From Chara braunii (taxonomy: Eukaryota > Streptophyta > Charophyceae > Charales > Characeae), in contig BFEA01000060.1 in the NCBI GenBank assembly GCA_003427395.1, positions 2,807,231 through 2,867,514 of the forward strand: a stretch of 60,284 nt of DNA, given 5' to 3'. This document shows, piece by piece, positions 41,480-54,130 of the stretch. The translations under genes and the position numbers were made by a program. Every line of letters starts with the position of its first letter. The first letter of the stretch is position 1. The notes below the pieces were generated by a model. The model was not told the DNA's origin. It searched no databases and saw only the letters and a program-made list of their open reading frames with translations.

Positions 41480-43450
41480 AGAAGCTTTCCTTGTATTACG
41501 TAATCTGCCTGAAGGCAGGAGGATATTGATGGGCAACTGGCAGGAGGAGAGACATCGCATTTAGGAACTGACCGCAGACACTAGTGGCACTCAGAGCAGA
41601 GATTACCGTGATGCTCCACCCGGTCAGTGCCTCAAGGAAGGTGGGATCTGCAGCGAGGTTGGTGCGCAACTTGGACGAAGTGAGACATCACAGCCAATGC
41701 TCAGTAGTGTCCAGACGAGAGAAAAGAGGGATGCTTCACTGATTAGAGCAAAAGACGGCAATTACACCCCCTGTTGTCTTGATCATGGTCCCGCTACTCT
41801 GCAAGTGTCCACTTTCAGCACACGAGTCATGAACCTTCAACTGTCCAGTAGGTCTTTTAGACTGTAAAGTCTACACTGGAGCAAGAGAAGTCACACCTCT
41901 GCCATGGACAAAAGTGCAGCCGCCAGAGTGCCACAAGATTACTGTGGCAAGCCCTGGCTTGTGCACAGATAGATCAGGAAGAAAGATGTCCCCGGCTTCA
42001 ACAATGCTGTGGCGGGGATCGTCCCAATGAGCACCATACATCCAACAAACATCATCTAGGACTTGTGGTTATGTAATCAGCTGTCTGCCTGCATCGAGAC
42101 AGCACCACTGCAGGAGCGCTGTGCAACTTCAAACGAAGCTAGCATGTGCAAAACAGAGATTGTGGAGTCGAGGATAGAAGGATGTGTTACTACGCACAGA
42201 TGCATAGAACAAAGGCAGGATACCAGACTGAATAGAGATCCACAATTCACAAAGACACCGCATTCGAGACTAGAGCGTGAGGACAAGGATGACGAGAAGG
42301 ACAATGAGGATGAGTATGACGGAGAGGCTGACAAGACGTTCGGAAAAGAGAAACGTTGTCAGGGAGCGTAGATGGTGCAGCAGTGGAAGGTTGCAGATAC
42401 CCTGTTCACAGCGATTACAAGCCAGGGCATTGGAGGATTCCGAGGCGATGAGGGGACATCAGGCAGAACAATCTGAGAGCGCATCTTGCCACATTGCTAT
42501 GAAACCAAACAATCATTCGTGAGGCAAACGAGGAAAAATGGCAGACAGGAAAGAAAAAAGCAGGAAGAACTCTGCGGCAAACCGACGATTGTCCTTTTAG
42601 CTATCCACCCATAGCTATCCAACTGCGCAAGGATTCACACCACGACGTTGAAGATCAACCAACTACACCAGTCTCGTAATAACACACTTACTCACTGTGG
42701 AGCAGTCAATCTGAAAAGGAGGGAGGATTATGCAAATGTTCAGATATCCATGGTGCGGTCTCACAAACAAATAGGAAAAAGGCGATAGGACCCATAAAGT
42801 GACACGGACAAAAGTTCTAGCAGTTAGAGACTAACGATGACTGGTGTTGAGCAAAGCAGCACCCATCACAAAGTATTTTACATGAGGAAAACCGATTCAT
42901 GTGCCTCACAGGAGCACCGCCCACCAACCTCCACAGCAAAGTTTGCAAGCCACTGCTCTGCCAGTGCTGTTAAAAGAGTGTGCCAATGTACGCAGACACC
43001 CACGCTTACCTACTGCAACTGTGCAACAACTGCACTGGCTGTGGTTCACAAGAGGCATGGCATGGGGTGGAAGAGCCCATTGCAAGGATATGTAGCATGT
43101 GGTAAACAGTGTGTCACAGCCTTACCCTCTGTATACCAGTTCGTGCGTTTTCTCAATTTCGCTCACCACTAGGCCAGAAGTAACCGTATACCGGACGGTC
43201 GGCAGAAAAAAGGCTGCACCCTCGTCCTGTAGTTGAACTATAGCCAAGCAAGAGGGACATCACCTGCTACATCTACATATCAACAAGCAACCGCACTTAC
43301 ATCATCCCTCCTTTCCCCAAATCGCCACCTCCACTTACACCTTCACCTTTATTCTTTTGCTCTGCTCCCATTCACAAACAAAAGTGCCACTTCCCCAATG
43401 CTAGCCCCTTTTCACAGGACGACTCTGCGTGCTTTGTAGCGTTTTTTTCT
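41480..43450. other. unannotated stretch
   Basis: A plus frame at 42063-42371 has an acidic/charged tail, but its opposite strand is equally open. No gene recognised. Confidence 0.5.
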
Positions 43451-43454
43451 CTCC

Positions 43455-43665
43455 TCCTAACTAACTATACGTGCAATTTTCTTCGCATACGGCTCTCCAA
43501 GCAAAACCTTACACGGCCGTATTCCCCACACAATTAAGATCCGGAACTTCGCATTAGCTCCATCTCTTCGATCCTTTGATGGGGTTCAATCCCATGGGTA
43601 ATGCAAAGTGGAAAGGAGACGTGTGACTTCTCCATTCTCCTTGCATATACCTCAGAAGAGGCCCG
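43455..43665 (-). pseudogene. group II intron remnant (organelle-derived), domain V and upstream
   Basis: On the minus strand 43495-43463 folds as group II domain V: GAGCCGTATGCG, an AAGAAAAT loop region, then TGCACGTATAGTT, with the AGC catalytic triad at the 5' side. Upstream, GTGTAAGGTTTTGCTTGG and GGGGAATACGGCC match by eye the conserved sequence just before domain V in ORF-type group II introns of plant and algal mitochondria. Such introns do not normally occur in nuclear genes, so this is an organelle-to-nucleus transfer. No intron-encoded protein is left. Confidence 0.78.
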
Positions 43666-43920
43666 ACAACAGCCCGGCCGCTGCCTGACAGAAGCCACAG
43701 GCAACTGTCAACAGAAAAAGTAACAGCTCACTCATACAGTGAACACTGGAGTACAGGCCCAGAATCTCTCAAGGGACGGTGGTCTTAATATATGGTTAAC
43801 ATCAGTGTACCCTGGTTGATCACACGAACACAACAGAAATACTACTTTCCGAAAGTACCCGCAACTCGTCACTTTTTGAAACATGTTATACCCGACGAAC
43901 TCTTTCCTGTTATTGTTCAG

Positions 43921-44032
43921 TTCAAATGACTCCAATAAATTCATCGACTTCACTCAACGGAAAACTGTCTGTTCATTTCAAATGACTCCGATAGATTCAT
44001 CGGCTTCACTCAGCAAAAAACTGTCATGGCGT
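43921..44032. repeat. 56-bp tandem duplication
   Basis: TTCAAATGACTCC at 43921 and 43977. Each unit continues (A/G)ATA(A/G)ATTCATCG(A/G)CTTCACTCA. Confidence 0.95.
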
Positions 44033-47000
44033 GGCAATTCCAGATTTGTCAGATTTCGTTACCACGGGCTTGCCAGAGTTGATTTTGATGGATAGAATGT
44101 TAGCAATAACAAAACTGCATCCTATGTGCAAGCCTCGCCATTATACAAGAGCCAAAACGATTCGATAACAGCAGACAAGCAAACATCCCTTACTGAAAAA
44201 GTTAGCCTGATACACAACAAACGTAGAGAGTAAGGAGGCATTTTATTCTTATCTTCTTTATAAGGTTGCACAGCACTTTTAATAAGCATGTTCTGCATTG
44301 CTGCACAAAAAACAGGTAGAGCTCCCTGCCCACCAGCAGCTGTTCATACCAGACATGGCTATCCATTAACAGAACGAACATCTTGTTTAGTAAACACCGA
44401 TGTTTCGCACTCCGTAAATATATTTCCCATAGACAGCAGAACACCCTTCAATCATGCCGTTTTATTTGGGATGCTGCTTTGAAAGCTTCAATGCACATTT
44501 CATGATTTTGACAAAATGACAACAGACAATTGATGGGCCCGATTTAGTGCTGACAATAACCTGCCTGGGGATGACTCTCTCAAGATGACGGAATAGAATG
44601 TGTCAGAAGGCAGAAATTATGTGCCAAAGAAAAAAGAAGCAATAGCCTCCGGGGGACGAGGAACGAGGCTGACGCTCCCAGGAATGGACACGGAGTCAGG
44701 ACCATAAACAATGTTTTTTTTCCTTAAAATTTAAAAAAGAAAAAAGAAAGAAGTGAGTGTCTTCCATACTGTCCACACTCTTACAACTCGGATCATTCAA
44801 AACTACCAGCGAAGAAAGACAAGGTTCACAGATCATGTCTCAACTCATGTCGGTTCGGAGCCACTCTCCCAATACGACAAAAGAGAATGTGTCAGAAAGA
44901 GAAACAAAAACCTGTCAAAAGGAAAAGAATTAAGAGTCCAGAGAGAGAGAAAAAAAACAAGTATCTGTCAAAATGAGAAGAGAAGAAGTGACGTAAAAAC
45001 AGACTAGCTGAGAAGAGATAAACAGGAGAATCAAATTCCAAAAGAGAGAAGTCAGGAGGGAAGATGGAAGGGTAACAAGAACAAACGCTCCAACAACAAA
45101 AGCAGAAACATACAAAGTGTCAATGTCTGGAGCGTTCTGTTTCCCTCTCAAGCTCTCGACGCTGACACTACTCTACTAAGCTCAACCCTTTGATCTCATT
45201 TACAACTACCCCTTCAATATATGGCTGGACTCTTGCCTCCCACAGCAACCACTGCTCGCTCGGCAGTAGTTCATCTCCGATACAGCAGTGGATGCATGAT
45301 GTCAAGCTGTTGTCTTGGAACATGAGCATGCAGGCAACGCCTGACCTCGACCCCAACCACGAGAATGTGCTGTTACTCGGCATGCATCATAACCTCTCAG
45401 ACTGATTGCAGGAGAAAGAACCACATGGAACTGTCAGATTAGCATAATTCCAGCACCTGGCCACAACATAAGAGCGCTTCAATGGCAGCTCCAGATTTAC
45501 TTTGTTTCGTCGTGCTCCAACGACCCTGCTGAGTAGTGGCAGAGGTACGGCCGGTCAGAGTCAGTTGATCTAACTGTTGAGTGTCCCTCACAGTTTGAGA
45601 TCAAGTTTGGGCATTAGATTGCAATCTTGAGTTCAGCCAAGCACTCTTGGGCCGAATATCAAACATGTTTGGATCTCACAGGATGAGCATCAGAGAGGAA
45701 GACTCGAGACATTATAGGAAAAACTCGAGAAATTCGAGGGAAAGCGACTGATCCTAAAAGGCTTAGAAATCCATCTGATGTAAAGTGAGGTGAAAAAGAC
45801 CAATTTACTTGGAAGAAATATAGCAAACATAGTACGTTTTCAGTACGAATATTAAAATAATGTGTGGAGAAGTTGGAGAACACAACATTTTGAAATAATC
45901 CCAAATCAATCTCTGCTTACAAACACCTGTACACTTTTTCAGTCCTTTCTTCTTATATATATCTTCCACACCCTATTAAAGAACCAGGAGAAAGAAAAAC
46001 AACGGAAACTTCCGGAAGTAGATGTTACACTGATATCCTGTTGGTTGCTAAGAAAGTCCTGACGGCAGACGTTAATAGTGCAAGATCGACAGGTCGCTTC
46101 CAACTTTATCATTACCATTGTAACGACCCGCCATAACACAGACTGAAAACACTGCTGATTTCTGAAGTTCTGCCGATGGAATGGATGCCTTGCTGAGACT
46201 CCCGCATTCTGCTGAGGTTTCTAAGTCTGTATGTGTGTGTGCTTGTTGACCTGCGTGCCTGTCTGAGTGCTTGTCGGTATGAGTGTGTGTATGACCCGCA
46301 AGGGTGCTTGTTTGGCAGGCCCGTAGGGCCGGTACTTAACATGTGGCCGTGGCATTGAGGGTTGCAGCAGAGAAAAACACACAAGTAGCGGAGCCAGGGG
46401 CCCACGGCACTTGGCTCAGCAGGTATGCCGGTAACACACCCAGTAGCAGTAGATGTGCCGGGTACTCGAGGCCAAGCAGAAGAAGACAAAGTTGGCATTT
46501 TTAGAGGCCCAGTAGCGGTAGGCTAGGTCTAGGCCGGTACCAGTCCATCCAGTCTGAGTCTAGAGCCTGTACGGGCAATATCAGAGTTTGCAATGATGTT
46601 TCCCTCCGAAAAGGAGGTACCGGTTGCTTGGGAGGCCAAGCCGCCTGGAAGTCACCACCCAGAAGGCAAGTAGGCCGCTATATCAAGAGGCCGAGGGAAT
46701 AGCCCGGCCTCATTCTTCAGTGTGCAAGTTTGGCGACACGCTGCTGGAGCGCTGGCTGGAGTAGCACTGGGTGCTAAGCGCTGCTGGGAGGAAGAAGCCG
46801 GGAGCTTCCACCTTGGCTATGGTGGAGCTCTACCGGTAAGAAGAGGAGGGAGAAGGGGACTAAGGAGGAGAGTGGCGAGGTACCTACCTGGCTATGGAGG
46901 ATACCATCTTCATCACCTTGTTAGGCGCTGCATCTCGAAGGCCCCAGTTGGGGTAGTGCCGCACCAAGGACGCTCGGGGCAGAGACAGGCATGGCGACCT

Positions 47001-47465
47001 AGTGAGCAGCGGCATAGCTGCTTTGTCCTTTGCACAGGGAGGCAGCGACGTAGCTGCTTTGGGTTGTCCTTTGGACAGGAGGGTTGAGCCCTCAGTACTC
47101 CGCCATAGCCTCGGTCTACATGTGAGAGGAAGGAGAAGGGTGGCCATGGCTATGGTGGACCTCATGCTGTGCCCGCAGTAGAAGTAGGATTCGGACATTG
47201 ATTCTGGTTCAGTCATTCAACATTATTATTGTTATTTCTTACTTGAATAAGGGAGGAGGAGATAAGGAGGAGGAGATTGGTTGGCGAAGAAGAGCATTAT
47301 ACATCATCTTCTTCTTCTTTCTTACTTCTGCTTCTTCTTCTTTCCCTCTCTCTCCTCATTCATTTCTTTCTGCAATTGGATGGCATTGTACTTTCTGGTG
47401 AATGTATACTTTGAAATTGGCCAGGATCGTAACACCATCATGTCACTGACACCATAAATTAAAGG
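44033..47465. other. unannotated stretch
   Basis: It holds short A-rich runs (44730-44760, 44930-44960) and several GGCTATGG-containing pieces (46815, 46890, 47147). No gene or element recognised. Confidence 0.5.
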
Positions 47466-47469
47466 GTAA

Positions 47470-47690
47470 GCTTCAAAAATAGCACGTCGCTGCAGTTCCA
47501 CAGCCAAAATATTGGCAAGGCCCAAGTTTCGTTGCAAAAATATACATTTCATTGCAGCTTTAGAGGTCCCAGCAGTTTCACAACAAAAATATTTGCAAGC
47601 AGGGTCCCACTTTCCTTGCAAAAATAGATATGTCAGACCCGTACAGCAGTTCTGCTGCGAAACTTCAAAAACGTGCTATTTCTGCAATTG
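47470..47690. repeat. imperfect ~75-bp repeats bounded by an inverted 11-mer
   Basis: Units with CAGTT(C/T)CACA(G/A)C(C/A)AAAATATT and CTTGCAAAAATA recur at ~47494 and ~47572. AAATAGCACGT (47478) and ACGTGCTATTT (47672) are inverted ends. Confidence 0.65.
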
Positions 47691-48500
47691 CCCCTAAATT
47701 AAATCGGACATACGATCCCCGAAACTGACAGACAAAGACATCAAGAACTGTTTCCCTCTACCCTCACCTGGGTTGGTTAGTCGCCATTGCACTCAGTCAG
47801 GCCCACAAAAATATATAGCGGACCATCGGCGACGGACAGACCACTATCTAACAACATACTACCAGGCACAGGACAGTATGGCACATGGTAAACCGCAAAA
47901 ACTACTACACAAAAACAACAGAAGAGTGGGTAAGTGTGCCACACAAGCCATGCAGACGAGCAGGCACGGCACAGTTCTCTTGCTCCTGCTCCTCGGCAAC
48001 CCGCCACTTCCCCCAACACCTTCCCCAAACTGACCTGATATACAACCAGGTCGTGAGTCAATCGTAGACAGAGGGCGTGAGTCACCCTGGAAGCAGAGTG
48101 GAAGACCTCCAGGCCCTCTGCACTGCTGTGATGGAAGGTGGAGCCTCTTTTTCCCGATTTGCTCCGTTTTCCACGTAACCTTAGCGAAAACAGCCCATTT
48201 CTAAACCAAGCAGCCTACAGAAACACATTCCAGGTACAGCGAAGAAGTTTCTGCAACGCCCTATTTTTCATTGCCCACTTCTTCATCATCTTTGCATGAT
48301 TTGTCACGATCATCATTCATGTCATGGCCATTGACAAGACCGAAGAAGACGATTAACTTCAATGATCCAATTTCTCACTCCCTTCTACTTTGAAATGATC
48401 AAGCCCTCAGTGCAGCACTCGTCAAAACGAGTGAGTGGCCACCCCACACACTTACCTTGGTGGTTTCAAAAAACGGACAGGATTCATGAAGTGAAAAGGA
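47691..48500. other. unannotated stretch
   Basis: No recognised gene or repeat. Confidence 0.5.
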
Positions 48501-48578
48501 GGGTCAGCACTTGCCAGACTTGCCGAGGGTCAGCAATTGTCAAACTCCCCCAGGGTCAGCACTTGTCAAGCTCCCCCC
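48501..48578. repeat. 3 x 26-bp tandem repeat
   Basis: GGGTCAGCA(C/A)TTG starts at 48501, 48527 and 48553. Confidence 0.95.
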
Positions 48579-48979
48579 GCTTGCAGCCAAGATGGTAGAA
48601 GGGTGATGGTCCTGAGTGGTAGCCACGGAGGTGGGAGAGTGGGAGTGGGAGAGAGAATTCATGAGAGGAATGGTGGGTAGTGGTCTTATAAAAAACAAAA
48701 AGACTTACGACTCTTTTGGTTGTAGGTCTTCAGGTCCCACCCAACCGGGCGAGTCCACTTCCCATACCAACCGCTGGTGTAGACCATTTTGGTAATTTGC
48801 ACCTACCAATTTCGGGAGTGGATTTGGCCAGCATCAAAAAACCAAAAATGGTGAGTGGTTCATTGGCCGCAATCCCACTGCGTGGCACTGACCAAGCATG
48901 CAAGGATCTGGACCGGCTTTCATCGAGTGTGTGCGGCAACAGACAGTTTGGTGAGGATCGGGGCATGGTAAATACTCCC

Positions 48980-51160
48980 CACAAACTCAACTTGTGGTGA
49001 GCAGTCCACTGAGACCCTGGAACTGTAGCAAGGACTGAAATGATGTTTCATTTTCCCCTTTTTCAAGGGCTGGAATGATGCAGGTGATCCCTCCGCACAA
49101 CCCCTTCGCCTGTTGTGGGAGGCCCCAGCACACACCGCCCAGCATGCCGCTCCATGAGTTCATTCCAAAAGTCGTGCTGCGATCGCAGGCAATGCCTTCA
49201 AGGAACTCTTCAAACAAGCCCAGCCCTGAAGGACTGTTACCAGTTCTTTGGCCAGGGCATGGGACTTGCATCACAAGAACCACGTGCACTTCGCAAACTA
49301 CATTCAAAATCCCTTCATGATCAAACCGGTTACATGAAAACATGACAGGTACATCCGTGGTGATGAAAGCACAGAGTAGAGTCAGAATCAGAACTGGCAG
49401 CAATTCCCCAAAATGGAGTGGGATTGCTAGGCTTACAATGCCACACCTCACAACTACGATAACAGTCCGCGATATACATCACCATGCCTGGCAAATGAAA
49501 CCGCTGGGGACAACAACCCATAGAATGGTAACGCCATGACGTCCTACACGGCAACATCATGGCATTAGCAAGTCCAAAGCGCATACAAGTTGTTCATGAG
49601 AACGCAGGAAATACCCTGACCATAAGANNGNNNCNNTCTTATGGTCAGGGTATTTCCTGCGTTCTCATGAACAACTTGTATGCGCTTTGGACTTGCTAAT
49701 GCCATGATGTTGCCGTGTAGGACGTCATGGCGTTACCATTCTATGGGTTGTTGTCCCCAGCGGTTTCATTTGCCAGGCATGGTGATGTATATCGCGGACT
49801 GTTATCGTAGTTGTGAGGTGTGGCATTGTAAGCCTAGCAATCCCACTGCAGCACTGTGAAGTCGGAGGAGTGGGTGACCACCATTGTGTCCATAAACCTC
49901 TCAAAACCCAAGATCAGACTCCTACCATCAGGAATGACACGGCTAGTCCTCCTGACCTGCGATGGTATGATGGACTGCTGTGCAAAGGTCGGGTCCCCTG
50001 TGTAGCGCATCAGCAAGCCAGTTCGACTTACAGCATGTGCTCCAAATGTCGAAATCAAAGGTATGATGTGCCGTTGAACAAAGGTCAGTCCTTGGGAATG
50101 TATTAGCGTGTACCTTCTTTCTGTTGACCCTATATTGCATCTTATAAAAGACAAGCGGATGATTGTTGGTAATCCACACGAACTTTCACACCTAAAGAGG
50201 AAGTTTCACCATGATTTGAGTGCCCAGGGGGAACCTTCTTTCACAAGACAGAAGGCTTCACTGTCTATTCATGCATTGCTCACATACCTCAGTCAAATGC
50301 ATTCCTAATGACCTCTACGAGCGAAGTAGAGAAAGATGCGCAAAACCGGGGCTGCCAACATAGCAGCCCTGCAAGACAAGTGCATCCAAGCGGCTTTTCG
50401 CCGTGGTTGATTCGCACTGCACACCAAGCTTTGCCGAACGGCGAGCGGTGCACTGTTTTTCCTCGTCTGTCTGGTGCTGCCAGCCATTGTGGTTCGGTAG
50501 CCCTGAGCCCACAACATTTCCGGATTGGCTCGATTTTGATTCTCAAGTTTGCCCGGGCAATGAACTGGCGATTTTGAGAGCTTGAAATGCCACACAGGCA
50601 TCCTCACTAAAATTGAAGGGCTGGTCCTTGTGCTGAAGTGGTGTCAAGGGTGCAACAACCTTCACACAATCATGGATAAAGCACTCCGAATAACTGAAGG
50701 ATGATATCTCACTGACGTTGGTAGACTCGAGCAACAAGATGCCCTAAGGTGTGACAAAGTGGTACTCATCCTGCTAGGCAAACTTGCACTTGTCGCAATT
50801 TACTTTGTTCTTCTTCAACCTGGCAAAGTCGCTCCAACACTATGAAGCAGTCCGACATAGTGGAAACTTGTTTATCGTTGCAACCTAGGATGTCGTTGGA
50901 GTATTCATGAGGTCAAAAGGCATGACCATCCACTCGAAATGCCCATACAGCGTCTTGAACACAAACTTCTACAACTGGCATGCTCATGCGAACTCCTGTA
51001 CAATTCAAAATAATGTGGCAATGCCCTTGACCTACTGAGCCAATGAAGAAAGTGGATCAGAGGAAGTACACAAGAACAAGGGGACTGCTGCTGCAGCTGT
51101 CTCCCTAAATTTGTAAGCCTGTATCCCAGACTTTCATCATCAGAGATCAGTTTGTCCCTC
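48980..51160 (-). mobile_element. decayed Ty3/gypsy pol remnant (minus)
   Basis: Reading 51160 to 48980 on the minus strand gives fragments in pol order. RT is represented by TLYGHFEWMVMPFDLMNTP (~50950) and the RT connection by VKVVAPLTPLQHKDQPFNFS then EDACVAFQALK (50543-50737). The RNase H end reads SNWLADALHRGPDL (~50000), the integrase zinc region YIADCYRSCEVWHCKPSN (~49460) and the integrase core CNRFDHEGILNVV and FLEGIACDR (49300-49150). Every few dozen codons carry a stop or shift, and no catalytic motif is complete. Part of the zinc region is duplicated in inverted orientation by the palindrome at 49417-49847. Confidence 0.75.
49417..49847. repeat. perfect palindrome, 211-bp arms, ambiguous 9-base centre
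   Basis: The arm 49417-49627 is the exact reverse complement, as far as I can check by eye, of 49637-49847. The centre 49628-49636 reads NNGNNNCNN, which is itself palindromic. Each arm encodes the same piece of Ty3 integrase zinc region in opposite directions. Outside the arms the two sides diverge at once. It is either a true recent inverted duplication or an assembly or library artefact. Confidence 0.95.
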
Positions 51161-51794
51161 ATCTACAGCAGCGCAAGGTTGTCTCACTGCAAGAGCTAAA
51201 TCTCCTCTACTGAAATCACAGTGGCATGGAGTATGGCCAGGGTCTGTTGATCAGCAACAGCAAGCCTCCACTTGCAGATCTATGTTTTGCTCCTCTCCGT
51301 ACAAGACCGCTCTGGGAGATCTATACATGTTTATTACCCATGCCTCCTACTTCACATTTCCGCAAGCACCATGGGTTCCCCTTTTGCACTCGTCAGGCCA
51401 CAACTTCCTTTCTGTTACTCGCAGTTGGCAATAGCTTACTACTTCAGACTAATTCCATAGGTCATTTGCTAGAGAAGGTTGTTGACCTATCCAGCTGAGC
51501 AAAGAAAGCAACTCACCCCTAAGAGTCAACGCAGACGCTGCAACAAAACAAGCAGCTTATTTTATTTATGTATGCGCTCATCCACGCACGCGAGGATGAG
51601 GTTAGTGTCTTATTGGCCGCATGACAGTGGTTGAAGATATTACCTATGGAATGGAGAAAAGTCAGATTATCTTCAAACCGCGGTGTAGAAAGAAGCCCTA
51701 ACGATTCCTAAAAAAGTGCATAATTCAGGTTTGATATCATTCAGATACCTGTTTCTGCAGGTGTTATTACTTTGGCTTAAACTGCACTAGGGCT
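51161..51794. other. junction between two opposed Ty3 remnants
   Basis: No recognisable LTR or gene. Confidence 0.45.
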
Positions 51795-52912
51795 ATGATA
51801 GCAGCTTTACAGGCCGGGTGCCATACTTGCAACGTGTGCCAGCAGCACAAGCCCTGCAAGTATCCTTCTTACTCGGAATTGCAGCCACTTCCGATTCTGA
51901 CTCAGCCTCATGTTCTGATCGCTATGGATGTTAGTGGGCCGTTTCAGTGTAATCGATTTGGTCACGACAGGATTTCAACAGATATCAACTGTTTGACCAA
52001 CTCTGTGCGGTTATTGCCTTGCAACTTGCAAGTATCAAGCCACAGCCAGAGAGTACAGTCCTACATCAGGGCAAGATTTGTCCAAGGGGTTCCTTGTCGA
52101 CATTTTTTTGGCTTCTACGCTCGGTTCATGTCTGACTTCATGAAGCTCTGGTTCAGTTCTCAAGCCAACTTCCACTCGCCATCCTCACACTGATGACCAG
52201 GCAGACCGTGCGTACCATACCGCTCGGGTCATTCTACGGACTCTCATTTGTCTGGACCAGCGGGATTGGAAACAGCATCTAGCCGATGTGACTTTCACAC
52301 ATAACACATTTGTTCATCCTACCATCGGGGCATGTCACCATTCGTGTTGGAGCACGGAGTGCAAGCACAATTTCTTACAGACTCTCTCATTCCTCCTCAG
52401 GCTAAGGTGGATCTTCCCGGATAATTGGCCTTTCAAAACAAGGTCCACAACTTTATTCTGAAAGCCCAGGATAAGTTAACTCGCACACAGATCCGCATGC
52501 AGCAGCAGGCAAACCACCATCGACTACCTTACCCTTCGCATGCAGGCGATCATGTTTGGGTTTTGGTGGCGGAGTCCAGCAAGCTTCTCCCCAAATGCTG
52601 GGATCTTTTCAGCTTCTGGCTCCTTCCAGGACACAGCCAACAGACCTTCATTTCACAATTTGTCATCGACCTCCTGCCACACATCCGGCCTTTTATTCTT
52701 TAAAGCTTGCTCATTTTTTGATACTCAGAAATACTATTTTCCGGATTGTCTCTTGCAGAAGCCTCCTATGGATGGTTTCCAAGAGATTCACGAGATTGGT
52801 GCAGAGACAGAAGCCTCAAAGGCTCCACCAGGCCGCCCGCCAGGACTCAGGTGCCCCCTTTGGGTCGTTACCCTCACCCTGGCATGAACTCGGCTTTATA
52901 AGGAGGGGGGAC
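51795..52912 (+). mobile_element. decayed Ty3/gypsy integrase remnant (plus)
   Basis: The plus frame 51795-52193 has CHTCNVCQQHK (integrase zinc finger), then HVLIAMDVSGPFQCNRFGHD with the first catalytic Asp and FMSDFMKLWF near the second Asp position, which is lost. A shifted frame (52168-52330) reads HPHTDDQADRAYHTARVILR, where the catalytic Glu of the usual TER motif appears as Asp. Then WKQHLADVTFTHNTFVHPTI follows. A third frame (52425-52703) gives the C-terminal part FQNKVHNFILKAQDKLTRTQ and GDHVWVLVAESSKLLPK. No RT or Gag precedes it. Confidence 0.82.
52900..52912 (+). promoter_or_regulatory. polypurine tract of the plus Ty3 remnant
   Basis: AAGGAGGGGGGA directly precedes a TGTGGCATATTGAGGG sequence that has the form of an LTR start. 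Confidence 0.7.
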
Positions 52913-54130
52913 TGTGGCATATTGAGGGCCTCCCGCACTGGGCTAGGAGCCAGGACATACTAGGGGGAGCGCCCTCGGACGCCCAGACACTTGCCAAGGC
53001 CCCTCAGCCGATTTTGAGGGCCTGGAGAGTGGGTTCCCAGACTGGCATGCGCATATTTGTTATGTTCTGAGTTCAAGCGTGTGTGTGCGTTTTGTGCGTT
53101 CTGTGTCCAGCCTATTCACGTTGCTTTGCTTTCAATTTCTGTGAGTACTTCCTATATTAAGAGTCAAAGCTTGTGTATTTTGACAGTTCTGTGTATTTTG
53201 ACAGTTCTCAGTCCAGTTCAATTCAGTTTGCTTCGATTTACTGCATATTGTGTTATTCTCAGTACAGTTTTCTTTGTTGCCTTTATCCTGCTCTGGAGGA
53301 CATCCGAGGACTTCATCTTATCCAGACCGCCGGTGTATACTGTTTCACGTTTTGGTCCAGCTCATTTCTGAGACTGGGCCTGTGTCCAACCTTTCGTGCC
53401 AGGCCATTTTTCTTTCCAGGCCTCGCTGCTGAGACCACAGGATTAGGGCCTGGCCCTGAGATGGGAACCAGGCCACACATTTTCGGGCCTGTGCAGGAAA
53501 GGAAACCAGGCCACATGTTTCCATGCCTGCGCCCGAGTTCTCGGTCACATGACCGGACCGACGGGTAGTTGTGAGATTGGACAGCCCAGGAGAGGCCGCC
53601 TGGTTGGTGGCCAGTCCACTAGGACTTGAGAGAGGCCAGCCTAGTAGTGGTAGGCAGTCCTCACTTCATTGCATGCCACCAGGCTGCATGAGTTGGCGCA
53701 GCCCCGCACCAGTGGAGGCAGGAGGAGCTCAGCATTAGAATACCAGCCGACAGGTAGCAAGGAAGGTGAAGTCCACTCACCTGACACCATATCCTAGAGG
53801 TCTGCCAATGGCCATAGCCGGTCTTCTTTTCCAAGACACCTCCAGTGCATCAGCAGCTCAAGACTCTGATTTTCGCCGCTCAATGAACTAAGGTCCCTCG
53901 TACACCGGCTGGGTGGGCTCCATTACACCTGAGCCTCTGCTACCAACACTCAGCACTACTCTACCTCCTCACCGACTTGCTCTACTCGCCAGTCGACAGA
54001 CTCCGGCAACGCCACAATGAACTCAAGCTCCTCCTCCTGGATCGACCCCCCTTATAGTACCACTCAGCCAAGGCACTGCTCCCTCGGCCACTCACCTAGG
54101 CCGTCCGATCCATCAAGTATCTAATGATCG
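52913..54130 (+). repeat. probable 3' LTR start of the plus Ty3 remnant; right end undefined
   Basis: The sequence begins TGTGGCATATTGAGGGCC immediately after the PPT. No second copy is in the window, so the right end cannot be placed; 54130 is only an upper guess. It contains short duplications such as TGTGTATTTTGACAGTTCT (~53172 and ~53190). Confidence 0.4.

Noticed and set aside
48716-49000. 94-codon plus ORF at 48.7-49.0 kb
   Set aside because: Lies beside a minus-strand Ty3 remnant with no recognisable domain; the opposite strand is equally open.
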